Shown in pieces: positions 8,200 through 16,459 of a stretch of 64,000 bases of DNA. Position 1 is the stretch's first letter; each line of letters starts with the position of its first letter. Source of the stretch: DATLMR01 sp035634255 (lineage in GTDB: Bacteria > Acidobacteriota > Blastocatellia > UBA7656); NCBI GenBank assembly GCA_035634255.1, contig DASQDI010000164.1:1-64000 (forward strand), written 5' to 3'. Under the pieces are notes generated by a model. That model had not been told where the DNA came from and ran no database searches. It saw nothing but the letters and a program-made list of their open reading frames with translations. The translations under genes were made by a program, and so were the position numbers.

Positions 8200-11100
8200 C
8201 GCAGCGGTAGACCGGCCTGATAATCGAGCCCCGAGCGGTTCCCGGTGATCCCCCATATCAACCTCATCAAAGGGTCCGGGCTGTCCTTGCGGAAGTCCAC
8301 CCACGTCATGCCTTTGAGGAAGATCGGGAGCGCCGGTTTCTTAGGGGCATTCGGAAGGACCACCGGGATGACCGGGCAATTTCTGCCGACGAATTCGCGG
8401 AGAAAAGCGTCGAGCTCCTGCCTCTGCCACGGGCCGACGCCGTCATTGCCGACGAAGACGGCGGCCGATTTTATCCGCTCGATCTGTTCCTCAAGCAACC
8501 TCTGCCATGGCAGTCCGGGCCTCAGCTCCCATTCGTCGAGCCACGGCAGTATGCCCCTTTCTTTCAACCGCTCGCCGACTCTCTTCACCTCATCCTTGTC
8601 CGCGCTGTTGTGACAGAGAAAGACATCGAAATCTTTAGTCGCGATCTTTCCTTGCAGTACAGAAGCGGCCGTCTCCAACTCGCGGCGCGCGTCGGCGCTC
8701 TTGTCCATCTCCGTGATCTTCGAAGACCTCTTCAAAGGCAATCTCTCTTCGCGGTCCATAAGAGAGATACTCACCGGAGGCTCGCACACGTTGCAGGCTA
8801 TCGATTCGAACCCGCGTTCCCTCCGGCGCTTCGCCGCCAGATCGGACACCGGCGTCGAGCATTCGGGGCACACGAAGATGCGCCTCCGCCTGATGCTTTC
8901 GGTTAAGGCCCGGCGCGTCAGGTGCGTGTTTATATACTCCTCAAACTGAAACCGGGTCTCTTCGCTCGCGTCGGCGCTGAAGAACAGAGTCAGCTCGCCG
9001 CGCCCGTCCTCGATCTCGCGAAGGAACATCCCGCAGACTCCGCCGACGGACGCCGCGTAGCTCGCCGCGTTCTTCCACATATCTTTCTTTTTGAATATGC
9101 CGCTGTAAGAGAGGCGTACGGCGAGCGTGGCGTAGACGTTGAGCACGGGGCCTTCGAAGTAAAAGACCACGGCTTTCCCTTCGGGGTCGGGCAGGTCGGG
9201 ATTTTCGCGAGTGAGCTGGGAAGGGAAGACGAGGTACTGGCCGTCTTCGCCCTGTTCGCGCAGGGCTATTTCATGGCGGAGTAACTCTTCGACCGTCGAG
9301 ATGAGAAGGAGCTTCTCCTGATTCGCGTCCCTGATCCTTTCGCTTTCGGGAAGGCGAAAATCTCCGGCCCGTGCCCTTGCCTCGCTGATGCAGCCGAGGC
9401 CGTCGGGGTCATCCTTCACGGCGTTGGCCATCGCGGAGGCGTAAACGTCCTGCAACTCGGGCTGCAACAACACCAGATCGCCGAAGCTGAGGCGCTGGAT
9501 GAGCCCGCGCGATTCGACCCGCCCGACGCAGGTCTCGAATTGCGAGCGCAGGTCTTCGGCGGGAGATTCAGGTTTGTGTGTGTTGAGAAAGCCGCGATAG
9601 AGGTCTTCGGTCGTGGAGAGCAAACGCCCCGATTCTTTCTCCGACACCAGAAAGTCTTTGATGTTCTGGAAGAGTTCGGTCGAGCTTACCTTCGGCAGAA
9701 TCTCCCAGTTGATCGACTCGCGGATGGCTTCTATAAGCTCGGCCACGCCCCACCCTTCTTTTGCGCTGGTCTCGAAGTAGCCATCAAAATTTAAGTCCTC
9801 TTTTATTATTTCTATGCGGGCAGGACTCACGCCGACTCTCCCCACGTCGGCGCGCGCGGCGACGAGAAATTTCTTCGTCGCGGGCATGGAATCGCCTTGC
9901 ACCCTCTGAGCCTGACGCAAAGCCCTGTCCCAGTGGCGCACGCCCGCTAACGGGTCGGTCTGGCTTCTGGAATCAAAAACGATCAGGGCTAACGCGACTT
10001 CGGTCAGGTGAATTTGATGGATCAATCGGTAATCGGGCTGGCCCGCGAGATCCCAGAGCAGTACCTCCTGCATCTCAGTTAATCCCGCTTCGTTTTCGCT
10101 TACTTGATTGTCAAAAACCCAGACGCGCCGCCCGTGAGTCGAATCGGTCTTATCCCACGGCTTGCCCGTGAGCACGAGCGCGAGCCCTGACTTTCCGACT
10201 CCCGTGTCTCCGACTAAGACAACTCGCGCATTCGAATAGCGCGTCGATTTAGGGGGCGGTTGCCGAGCGGCGGATTCATTCAGAAGTATCTCGGTGTCAA
10301 GTCTCAGTAGAGAAATCTGGCCGTCTTTAGAGCCGGTAGCAAGAATCGGCAGCTTCGGGTGAAAAGCAAGGCTGGCGAAAATTGAGGGGTGGCCTGGTTG
10401 CGGTAGAACGGCGACTGATTCCCAGGTATCGCAACGCCAGATTCGCAGACTATCGGAAGATTTTGAAGCTAATAATCTCCCATCAAAAGAGAAGGATATG
10501 CCTCTTATAGAGTCCGTGTGTCCTTCAAGAATATTTATTACCTGCCTTTTCTCAATATCCCAAACTTTAACGGTATTATCATCGCTGCATGAAGCAATCT
10601 GTTTCCCATCTGGGGACCAATCCAGGTGCCAAATCCTACTGGAGTCTACTTCAATTCTTTGAATTAGCGTCCAATCCGAAGCCTTCCACAATAAAATCTT
10701 TCCATCGAAAGCGCCCGTTGCAAGCAGATTCCCATCCGGAGACCAGACAACAGTCGTCGCGGACATGGAATACACTATAATCTCACCAATAATTGCGCCG
10801 TTGCTGGAATCAATAATGCGGACTATTCCATCATTGCATGATGCTGCAATAGTTTTGTTATCGATAGACCACGCCAACTCCAATGCACTAAATTGGTTAG
10901 TCCCTGCCACCCAGAGTAGCGATCCTATTGGCATATACCATCCGTAAACATACCTATTACCACCTACCGTCAGAACTGATCCATCTGAAGACCAGGCTGT
11001 GCAGTATATGTGGCGATGTATCCTTTCATCCTTATGGCTTTTTGTTTTCCTAAGAATCGCGCCGATTTTGAGAGTGTGAAACACTTTACCTGTACTTGTA

Positions 11101-11252
11101 TTCCAAATGATCACTGCGTCTCGGGAGGGCGCAGCGAGCATCTCTCCGTCAGGAGACCAGGAGATTCGATTACGCACGCCACCGGGTGATTCAAGCGTGC
11201 GGTGGAGCGTAATCCCCGGCGGGTAATGATCGTTAGTTTCATCAACTGACAT
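8196..11252 (-). CDS. WD40 propeller - Ras-like GTPase - zinc ribbon - TIR domain protein
   Basis: A 1018-residue multidomain protein. Residues 1-330 hold seven WD40 repeats (WSPDG or similar starts, then IWNTSTG, LLWKASD, VKVWDIE), enough for one seven-bladed propeller. A Roc/Ras-like GTPase follows: P-loop GDTGVGKS near 347, DLAGQ (G3), SAKEG (G5) and a degenerate G4 (ARAD instead of NKxD). A COR-like helical region comes next, then a CPEC...CNVC zinc ribbon (about 792-824). A TIR domain occupies 870-1005 (DVFLCHNSADKDE, then PWLDEWELRPG with a candidate catalytic Glu). The layout parallels NLR-like and Roco immune or signalling proteins: sensor, switch, effector. The G+C content is visibly lower than that of its neighbours, most of all in the WD40 half, which suggests acquisition. 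No companion defence gene is adjacent. Function is inferred. Confidence 0.85.
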   Translation of the reverse strand: MSVDETNDHYPPGITLHRTLESPGGVRNRISWSPDGEMLAAPSRDAVIIWNTSTGKVFHTLKIGAILRKTKSHKDERIHRHIYCTAWSSDGSVLTVGGNRYVYGWYMPIGSLLWVAGTNQFSALELAWSIDNKTIAASCNDGIVRIIDSSNGAIIGEIIVYSMSATTVVWSPDGNLLATGAFDGKILLWKASDWTLIQRIEVDSSRIWHLDWSPDGKQIASCSDDNTVKVWDIEKRQVINILEGHTDSIRGISFSFDGRLLASKSSDSLRIWRCDTWESVAVLPQPGHPSIFASLAFHPKLPILATGSKDGQISLLRLDTEILLNESAARQPPPKSTRYSNARVVLVGDTGVGKSGLALVLTGKPWDKTDSTHGRRVWVFDNQVSENEAGLTEMQEVLLWDLAGQPDYRLIHQIHLTEVALALIVFDSRSQTDPLAGVRHWDRALRQAQRVQGDSMPATKKFLVAARADVGRVGVSPARIEIIKEDLNFDGYFETSAKEGWGVAELIEAIRESINWEILPKVSSTELFQNIKDFLVSEKESGRLLSTTEDLYRGFLNTHKPESPAEDLRSQFETCVGRVESRGLIQRLSFGDLVLLQPELQDVYASAMANAVKDDPDGLGCISEARARAGDFRLPESERIRDANQEKLLLISTVEELLRHEIALREQGEDGQYLVFPSQLTRENPDLPDPEGKAVVFYFEGPVLNVYATLAVRLSYSGIFKKKDMWKNAASYAASVGGVCGMFLREIEDGRGELTLFFSADASEETRFQFEEYINTHLTRRALTESIRRRRIFVCPECSTPVSDLAAKRRRERGFESIACNVCEPPVSISLMDREERLPLKRSSKITEMDKSADARRELETAASVLQGKIATKDFDVFLCHNSADKDEVKRVGERLKERGILPWLDEWELRPGLPWQRLLEEQIERIKSAAVFVGNDGVGPWQRQELDAFLREFVGRNCPVIPVVLPNAPKKPALPIFLKGMTWVDFRKDSPDPLMRLIWGITGNRSGLDYQAGLPLR

Positions 11253-11283
11253 GCATAAACCTCACAGGTTGAATATTGATGGC

Positions 11284-11313
11284 AAGATATTATCCTTCGA
11301 TAAGCTATGTCAA
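11284..11313 (-). promoter_or_regulatory. Predicted promoter of the WD40-TIR gene
   Basis: On the minus strand a perfect -35 box TTGACA (11308-11313) is followed, after 18 bases, by TATCTT (11284-11289). That places the start of transcription near 11277, about 25 bases ahead of the ATG. A weak GTGAGGT stands before the ATG. Confidence 0.5.
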
Positions 11314-11465
11314 TGAGCACCCATCGGGAAGGCGCGCGTGACTTCGCGCATCGACAAGCTATATGAAAGCTCCTATATTGTCAGGCGTCGTCCGAGGATT
11401 GTAAGAACATGTTAGGCCGGGCCATGACAATGACAAAGCCGATAAAATAAGGAGCGGACCGATTG

Positions 11466-12401
11466 ATGAAATATCTACCTCTGGGGTTGATCATGATTAC
11501 ACTGGCTCTATTACCGGGCGAGCTTCCGCCGAACGACAGCGTGAAGCCTTCAAAAGTCGTCGAGGTGCCCGCTTACACCGAGGGCATCGTCTTCGATCAT
11601 TCGGGCGACGCTTTCATCTCCGACTCTCAGAACGGGGTGATATACCGGGTCACGGCAGACGGCAGAGCGACTATCTGGGCCAAGACCGGCGCGCCCAACG
11701 GACATAAGGTGCTCGCGGACGGCACTCATCTCGTATGCGACGGCAGCCAGCGCGCGGTCCTGCGTCTCGACGCTTCAGGCAAAGTCATCGGCAAAGCGGC
11801 CTCCGAGTCCAACGGAGAGCCTTTGCGCTCGCCCAATGACCTGACGCTCGACCCGCAGGGGGGCTTCTACTTCACGGATCCCGGAGGGTCTAACCTGAAG
11901 AACCCCATAGGCACGGTTCATTACGTGGACGCGAGCGGGACGACGCATCTGGTGGCGAAAGGGCTGGCTTTCCCCAACGGGATCGTGCTTCGCCCCGGCG
12001 GGAAATCTCTACTGGTGGGCGAGAGCAATCACAACCGAGTCCTCGTCTATGACGTGCTCGCGCCCGGCAAGGTAGGGCCGGCGCGAGTCTTCGCCACCCT
12101 GCCGACGAAGCAGGGGGACCAGATCGACAATCAGCCGGACGGCATGTGCCTCGACGCGGAGGGCAACCTCTACGTCGCCCACTACGGCATGCGACAGGTG
12201 CAGGTCCTGAGCCCGGCGGGTGAACTCCTGCGCCGCTACCCGGCGGGCAACCTGACTACGAGCAACGTGGCTTTCGGCGGGCCGAACCTCGACCGGCTTT
12301 ACGTCACGGGCGCGCTCGGCGACGAGAGGACATCCAAGGGAGGGCTGTTCCGCCTCGACCTTAAAGGGGTGAAAGGGCTCAGGATTTTGCCGCAACGGTA
12401 G
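11466..12401 (+). CDS. SMP-30/gluconolactonase-like beta-propeller protein
   Basis: Predicted secreted six-bladed beta-propeller of the SMP-30/gluconolactonase/LRE-like family, about 311 residues. A signal peptide (MKYLPLGLIMITLALLPG) is followed by propeller strands with typical words: EGIVFDHSGDAFISDS, SPNDLTLDPQGGFYFTDPGG, PNGIVLRPGGKSLLVGES, QPDGMCLDAEGNLYVAHYG. The conserved Asn and Asp of the metal site (SPND, QPDGM) are present, so lactonase activity on a sugar or aryl lactone is plausible but the substrate is not known. AAGGAG (11449-11454) lies upstream. A TTG at 11463 gives slightly better spacing and is an alternative start. Confidence 0.75.
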   Translation: MKYLPLGLIMITLALLPGELPPNDSVKPSKVVEVPAYTEGIVFDHSGDAFISDSQNGVIYRVTADGRATIWAKTGAPNGHKVLADGTHLVCDGSQRAVLRLDASGKVIGKAASESNGEPLRSPNDLTLDPQGGFYFTDPGGSNLKNPIGTVHYVDASGTTHLVAKGLAFPNGIVLRPGGKSLLVGESNHNRVLVYDVLAPGKVGPARVFATLPTKQGDQIDNQPDGMCLDAEGNLYVAHYGMRQVQVLSPAGELLRRYPAGNLTTSNVAFGGPNLDRLYVTGALGDERTSKGGLFRLDLKGVKGLRILPQR

Positions 12402-12458
12402 AGGGCTTCTGGTACGGCGACTGTTAGGCCCGCAGCAGTTCAGTGATTGAGAGAAGGA

Positions 12459-12515
12459 GGCTCGCAAGCATACCGTCAGAGCCGCTGGCGGCGCGGACGG
12501 TGAATGATGCGAGCC
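12459..12515. terminator. Long interrupted hairpin between convergent genes
   Basis: GGCTCGCA (12459-12466) pairs with TGCGAGCC (12508-12515), and inside it ACCGTC (12472-12477) pairs with GACGGT (12496-12501). The sequence GGTTTTA follows on the plus strand. It lies between the lactonase-like gene (plus) and the SnoaL-like gene (minus), so it could end transcription from one or both sides. The U-run is short, so an intrinsic terminator is possible but not certain. Confidence 0.4.
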
Positions 12516-12539
12516 GGTTTTATGCGCGTCTTCGCGGGA

Positions 12540-12971
12540 CTACGAGCCGGGAGGCTGCATCACGCCCATCTGCTGGAACATCATCATAAAGTCGAAGTTG
12601 TTCCATGCCTCTACTATCTTGCCGTCTTTCACCCGGACCATGCACATGCCGCTGAAGGTCACGGGCCTGCCCGTCGGGGCCAGGCCGATCCCTTCGCCAA
12701 CGTGCGTGCCGGTGACCGTGCACCGGGCCGCGATCCTGTCGCCTTCCGCAATCGCGTCCTCGACCGTCACGTGAAGGTCGGGGAATGCGCTGAGGAAGCT
12801 CTGAAAAAACGGCTTGAATCCTTCCGGACCGCACAGCTCATTTCCGCTCTGGTCCACAAGGCCGTGGGCGACGCCTTCGCACGCAAACATCTCATCTATG
12901 GCGTCCGGCCTCCGCTTGTTCCAGACCTCTTCGAACCAGCGGTGGAGCAAAGACTCTTCTTTACCCCTCAT
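12540..12971 (-). CDS. SnoaL-like / ester cyclase family protein
   Basis: Small NTF2-like fold protein of 143 residues. It starts with LLHRWFEEVWNKRRPDAIDEMF and carries FKPFFQSFLSAFPDLHVTVED and CTVTGTHVGEGIGLAPTGRPVTFSGMCMVRVKDGKIVEAWNNFD, the usual SnoaL-like pattern. Family members range from polyketide cyclases to proteins of unknown role, and no polyketide genes are nearby, so the substrate is open. An AGGTG sits 4 bases before the ATG. The gene lies 54 bases downstream of the cytochrome gene on the same strand and may share its transcript. Confidence 0.8.
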   Translation of the reverse strand: MRGKEESLLHRWFEEVWNKRRPDAIDEMFACEGVAHGLVDQSGNELCGPEGFKPFFQSFLSAFPDLHVTVEDAIAEGDRIAARCTVTGTHVGEGIGLAPTGRPVTFSGMCMVRVKDGKIVEAWNNFDFMMMFQQMGVMQPPGS

Positions 12972-13025
12972 AAATCACCTCCCGGCTCATCGCGCCCGCC
13001 ACGGCTCGCGCCCGGAACGGGGCGC

Positions 13026-13580
13026 TTACTGAGGCAGGGCGCTCAGGTATTCGTAGACGGCCCGCAGATCGTCGTCAATCATCATACCGTACACGGGCCA
13101 CGGCATCACCTGCAAGAGATCGACCTGCGGGGAAGGCACGGCCGGGGGGATGTGTTTCAGGTCCGCGCCCGTGTGCATGACCAGAAGAAACTCCTGCAGG
13201 CTCAACCCGGCCGGGCGGCCCGATGCGTCGGGCCTGAGGTTGCGCGAGACGAATGGCCCGAACGCCACGCCCCCCCGCAGGTAAGCCTCGGCGTTGACCT
13301 GCTTCGGCTGCCCGAGGAAGGGGTCTCCGCCTTCTTCAAAGGGCGGGTTGGTGTGGCAGTCGTTGCAACCGGCCTGCGCGTTCACGATGTAGCTGCCGAG
13401 GCCCACGAGGTTGCGGTCCCTACCCGTGAGGTTGAGGGGGACGGGGGCCATTTGCAGGCCCAGCTTTACTCTGGGGTCCGTCACCCTGTCGTTCTGTGCC
13501 AGCCCTTTGGAGCCGGCCGCGAGCACCACGGCCAGCGTTAATGCCGAGAACATAACGGCGAGCAGAACTACTCTTTTCAT
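13026..13580 (-). CDS. Secreted cytochrome c family protein
   Basis: Predicted periplasmic c-type cytochrome of 184 residues. A signal peptide (MKRVVLLAVMFSALTLAVVLAAG) is followed by GSYIVNAQAGCNDCHTNP, a single CxxCH haem-binding motif, and a downstream LLQVMPWPVYGMM that could supply the distal Met ligand. The ending (DDDLRAVYEYLSALPQ) is typical of class I cytochrome c domains. I chose the ATG at 13580 because AGGAGG lies 8 bases upstream and the signal peptide begins there. The redox partner is unknown. Confidence 0.8.
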   Translation of the reverse strand: MKRVVLLAVMFSALTLAVVLAAGSKGLAQNDRVTDPRVKLGLQMAPVPLNLTGRDRNLVGLGSYIVNAQAGCNDCHTNPPFEEGGDPFLGQPKQVNAEAYLRGGVAFGPFVSRNLRPDASGRPAGLSLQEFLLVMHTGADLKHIPPAVPSPQVDLLQVMPWPVYGMMIDDDLRAVYEYLSALPQ

Positions 13581-13814
13581 CCTATTGACCTCCTGATCCA
13601 ATTTATCAATCGTTTGAACGAAGATTAGGCGGAAAACAGAGTTTCCGAATCTGTGAAAAGCATGTTGACAGGTACACGAAGTTATCACCCGTGACTTACT
13701 CGTTCCGGTAGCAAAGATCATGGGACGTGTGGGGGCTCTCGATTAGGGTGAGAGCCCGGCCACAGGCGAAGATGATATTCTGAGTCGCGGGCGATTGCAA
13801 ACTGCTGTGAGCAG

Positions 13815-13880
13815 CTAGAAGCTGGGCCAGCCGTTGTCTCCGCCGCCCCCACCCGCCCTTACTTTGGTCTTAACTTTCAT
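13815..13880 (-). CDS. Tiny Gly-rich peptide ORF (21 residues)
   Basis: In the 500-base gap between the cytochrome gene and the diiron gene, a 21-codon frame reads MKVKTKVRA, then five glycines, then DNGWPSF and a stop. It is preceded by a strong AAGGAG (13888-13893 on the complement) with 7-base spacing, which is unusually good for this window. A basic leader-like N-terminus followed by a Gly-rich core ending in Trp-Pro-Ser-Phe resembles RiPP precursor peptides, but no maturase (radical SAM, YcaO, lanthipeptide synthase) is adjacent. Function unknown; chance remains possible. Confidence 0.4.
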   Translation of the reverse strand: MKVKTKVRAGGGGGDNGWPSF

Positions 13881-13906
13881 GGCGTGACTCCTTCCGTTTT
13901 TAATGT

Positions 13907-13924
13907 GGCCGCGGTCTTGCGGCC
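13907..13924. repeat. GGCCGC-N6-GCGGCC hairpin upstream of the tiny peptide ORF
   Basis: A perfect 6-bp inverted repeat with a 6-base loop lies 13 bases upstream of the Shine-Dalgarno of the 21-residue ORF. It could be a leader hairpin or an operator. The rest of the 13581-14080 gap is AT-rich and holds only the peptide ORF and the promoter of the diiron gene. Confidence 0.3.
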
Positions 13925-14011
13925 TCTAATTACTAAGGCGAAAAACATGGTGAAAAAAATTCAGCGGCAGAAAAACTATTCGGAAAATATACGCCCCATC
14001 TGCCGTTAAAC

Positions 14012-14040
14012 TTGACTTGAATTCGCAAAACTTCTAACCT
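14012..14040 (+). promoter_or_regulatory. Predicted promoter of the diiron protein gene
   Basis: TTGACT (14012-14017), a 17-base spacer, then TAACCT (14035-14040). The same TTGACTTG and TAACCT words at the same 17-base distance occur upstream of the Oar-like receptor at 56485, which makes the match less likely to be accidental. The ATG lies 41 bases downstream. Confidence 0.45.
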
Positions 14041-14080
14041 CGCACCTGAGCATTCAACCCCTTCAAAGGAGCGCAATTTC

Positions 14081-15172
14081 ATGAGCAGACGCATGTACAC
14101 CCTCCCGGTGGACCAGACGCAGTGGCATATCGGAAGCGCCGAAACGGAGACCGTTTTCAACTGGGAATACGACTCCGGGCGCGACAGGCTGCTCGCGCTC
14201 TACGAGAAGGGGAAGGACAAGCAGTGGAACGCGAACGAGCGGATCGACTGGTCGCGGGAGATCGACCCGTCGAACCCGCTCGGCTTCCCCGATTACTTCG
14301 TCCCGATCTACGGCTCGCCCACGTGGGAGAAGCTCGACGAGAGGGGCAGGGCCGAAGTCCACCTCAATCTCGAAGCGTGGCGCTTCTCGCAGTTCCTTCA
14401 CGGCGAGCAGGGCGCGCTCATCTGTACGGCCAAGATCGTGCAGACCGTCCCCGACATAGACTCGAAGTTTTACGCGGCGACTCAGGTGATAGACGAGGCC
14501 CGCCACGTCGAGGTCTATTCGCGCTACCTGCGCGAGAAGCTTCGGCTGGCCTACCCGATAAACGTCCACCTGCAAACCCTGCTCGAACAGGGCATAAAGG
14601 ACTCGCGCTGGGACTTCACCTACCTCGCGATGCAGGTCATCATCGAGGGCCTTGCGCTCGCGGCATTCGGGACCATACGCGACCTCGCCACGGAGCCGCT
14701 CGGCAAAGCCATCAACGCCTACGTGATGCAGGACGAGGCGCGGCACGTCGCCTTCGGCCGGCTGGCCCTGGGAGATTACTACCCGCAGTTGAGCGAGAAG
14801 GAGCGCGACGAGCGCGAGGAGTTCGCGGTCGAAGCCTGCTACCTCATGCGGGACCGCTTCATGGGGGAAGAGGTGTGGGAGCGGCTCGGCTTCGACAGGC
14901 AGGAGTGCGTGGCGTACGTCCGCCGGTCGCCCTTCATGATGGAGTACACGAAGCGTCTCTTTACGAGAATAGTCCCGACGATCCGGGCCATCGGGCTGTG
15001 GGGCGAGCGCATTCAAAAAGCATTCACCGACATGGGCATCATCGAGCTCGCCTACGTGGACGTGGAGGCGATGAGTTCGGCGGACGAAGACGTGGCCGCC
15101 GAGTACGATAAACTGCGGGCCGCCCGCGACGCTCACGTAAGCTCGGTCATCGCCGAAGGCGCGGCGGATTAA
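14081..15172 (+). CDS. Ferritin-like diiron protein (RNR R2/AurF-like fold)
   Basis: Soluble helical protein of 363 residues with a four-helix diiron signature. Candidate ligands are FLHGEQGAL (Glu), DEARHVEVY (ExxH), IIEGLAL (Glu) and a second DEARHVAFG (ExxH). This double ExxH arrangement is the ribonucleotide-reductase R2/AurF/ferritin-like pattern, so an O2-activating carboxylate-bridged diiron site is likely. Which substrate is oxidised cannot be told; p-aminobenzoate N-oxygenase-type and fatty acid desaturase-type relatives are both possible. AAAGGAG lies ahead of the ATG. The gene is divergent from the tiny peptide ORF, 200 bases away. Confidence 0.8.
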   Translation: MSRRMYTLPVDQTQWHIGSAETETVFNWEYDSGRDRLLALYEKGKDKQWNANERIDWSREIDPSNPLGFPDYFVPIYGSPTWEKLDERGRAEVHLNLEAWRFSQFLHGEQGALICTAKIVQTVPDIDSKFYAATQVIDEARHVEVYSRYLREKLRLAYPINVHLQTLLEQGIKDSRWDFTYLAMQVIIEGLALAAFGTIRDLATEPLGKAINAYVMQDEARHVAFGRLALGDYYPQLSEKERDEREEFAVEACYLMRDRFMGEEVWERLGFDRQECVAYVRRSPFMMEYTKRLFTRIVPTIRAIGLWGERIQKAFTDMGIIELAYVDVEAMSSADEDVAAEYDKLRAARDAHVSSVIAEGAAD

Positions 15173-15298
15173 GCCCCTTGAAGGCGCGGGCATCCGGGCC
15201 GCCCGACTCGATCAACGCGCCCCTCAGGGCAACCGTAGTATTTAAGTCTCGGCACATTGAATAATGCGGGCCGCGTGCCCGCGCCCCCAGGCGCCTCT

Positions 15299-16459
15299 AT
15301 GAGAAAACTCCTGATAGTTCTCGCCTTGATACTCGTGCTGGCCGCCGCCCTGTTCTTCTTCGCGCTCCCGCCGTGGCTGGAAGACCGGATGAATGGGGTC
15401 ATAGATCGAGGGCCATACCAGGCTTCCGAGAGGGCTTCGGAGCTGCACAAGCGCCTGCTGATCGCGGACCTGCACGCGGACTCTCTGCTCTGGAGCCGGG
15501 ACCTGCTCGAACGCGGCTCCCGAGGGCAGGTCGATGTCCCCCGCTTGATCGAAGGCAACGTTGCGCTTCAGGCTTTCACCATAGTCTCCAAGACGCCGCG
15601 CGGGCAGAACATCGAAAACAACGACGCGGGCACCGATAACATAACTCTCCTCGCGGTAGCCCAGAGGTGGCCCACCGCGACCTGGGGCAGCCTGAGGGAG
15701 CGCGCGCTTTATCAGGCAGAAAAGCTCCACGACCTCGCGGCCCGCTCGGGCGGGAAGCTCTCTATCATAAAGAGCGCGGAAGACCTGTCGGACTACCTTG
15801 AGTCTCGCCGGCAGGACCCATCCATCACGGCCGGGCTGCTGGGCATAGAAGGCGCGCAGGTCCTCGAAGGGGACGCGGATAACGTCGGCGTTTTGTTCAA
15901 CGCGGGGTTTCGCATGATGGCCCCGACCCACTTTTTCGACAACGACATCGGGGGCTCGGCGCACGGGGTGGAGAAGGGCGGCCTGACCGAAAAGGGCAGG
16001 GAGGTGATCAGGCGCATGGAATCGCTCGGCATGATCGTCGATGTCGCCCACGCCTCTTCGAAGACGATAGACGACGTGCTGGCAATGGCCACGCGGCCGG
16101 TGGTCGTCTCCCACACGGGGGTCAAGGGGACCTGCGACAACACGCGCAACCTGAGCGACGAGCACATCAGGGGCATAGCCGCGACCGGAGGGGTCATCGG
16201 CATCGGCTACTGGGAGACGGCCACGTGCGGGACGGACGCCCGCGCCATAGCCCGCGCCATGCGCCACGTCGCGAACGTCGCGGGCGTGCGGCACATCGGG
16301 CTGGGCTCCGATTACGACGGCGCGGTGACCGTGCCCTTCGACACCAGCCAGCTCGTCCGCATAACCGAAGCGCTTCTTCAGGAGGGCTTCACCGACCAGG
16401 AGATCGAGATGATCATGGGCGGCAACGTTCTTCGGCTGCTGAAGGAGTACCTGCCTTGA
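15299..16459 (+). CDS. Membrane-anchored dipeptidase (peptidase M19)
   Basis: Zinc dipeptidase of the renal-dipeptidase (M19) family, about 386 residues. An N-terminal membrane anchor (KLLIVLALILVLAAALFFFALPP) precedes a TIM-barrel with the metal motifs ADLHAD (HxD), GIEGAQ (bridging Glu region), THFFDNDIGG, VDVAHAS and VVSHTG, and GLGSDYDG near the end. The family cleaves dipeptides, including D-containing ones. The ATG at 15299 starts the hydrophobic anchor; an upstream TTG (15257) would add 14 unlikely residues. Its stop overlaps the start of the next gene (TTGA), which implies translational coupling to an amino-acid ABC importer. The unit probably imports what the dipeptidase releases. 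Confidence 0.9.
   Translation: MRKLLIVLALILVLAAALFFFALPPWLEDRMNGVIDRGPYQASERASELHKRLLIADLHADSLLWSRDLLERGSRGQVDVPRLIEGNVALQAFTIVSKTPRGQNIENNDAGTDNITLLAVAQRWPTATWGSLRERALYQAEKLHDLAARSGGKLSIIKSAEDLSDYLESRRQDPSITAGLLGIEGAQVLEGDADNVGVLFNAGFRMMAPTHFFDNDIGGSAHGVEKGGLTEKGREVIRRMESLGMIVDVAHASSKTIDDVLAMATRPVVVSHTGVKGTCDNTRNLSDEHIRGIAATGGVIGIGYWETATCGTDARAIARAMRHVANVAGVRHIGLGSDYDGAVTVPFDTSQLVRITEALLQEGFTDQEIEMIMGGNVLRLLKEYLP

Noticed and set aside
8196..11252. Defence island around the TIR protein
   Set aside because: Neighbours are ordinary metabolic genes. No restriction, toxin-antitoxin, integrase or other defence genes lie within the window.
16225..16455. Longer N-terminus for the ABC ATPase
   Set aside because: The extra part overlaps the dipeptidase gene and is Arg-rich out-of-frame sequence.
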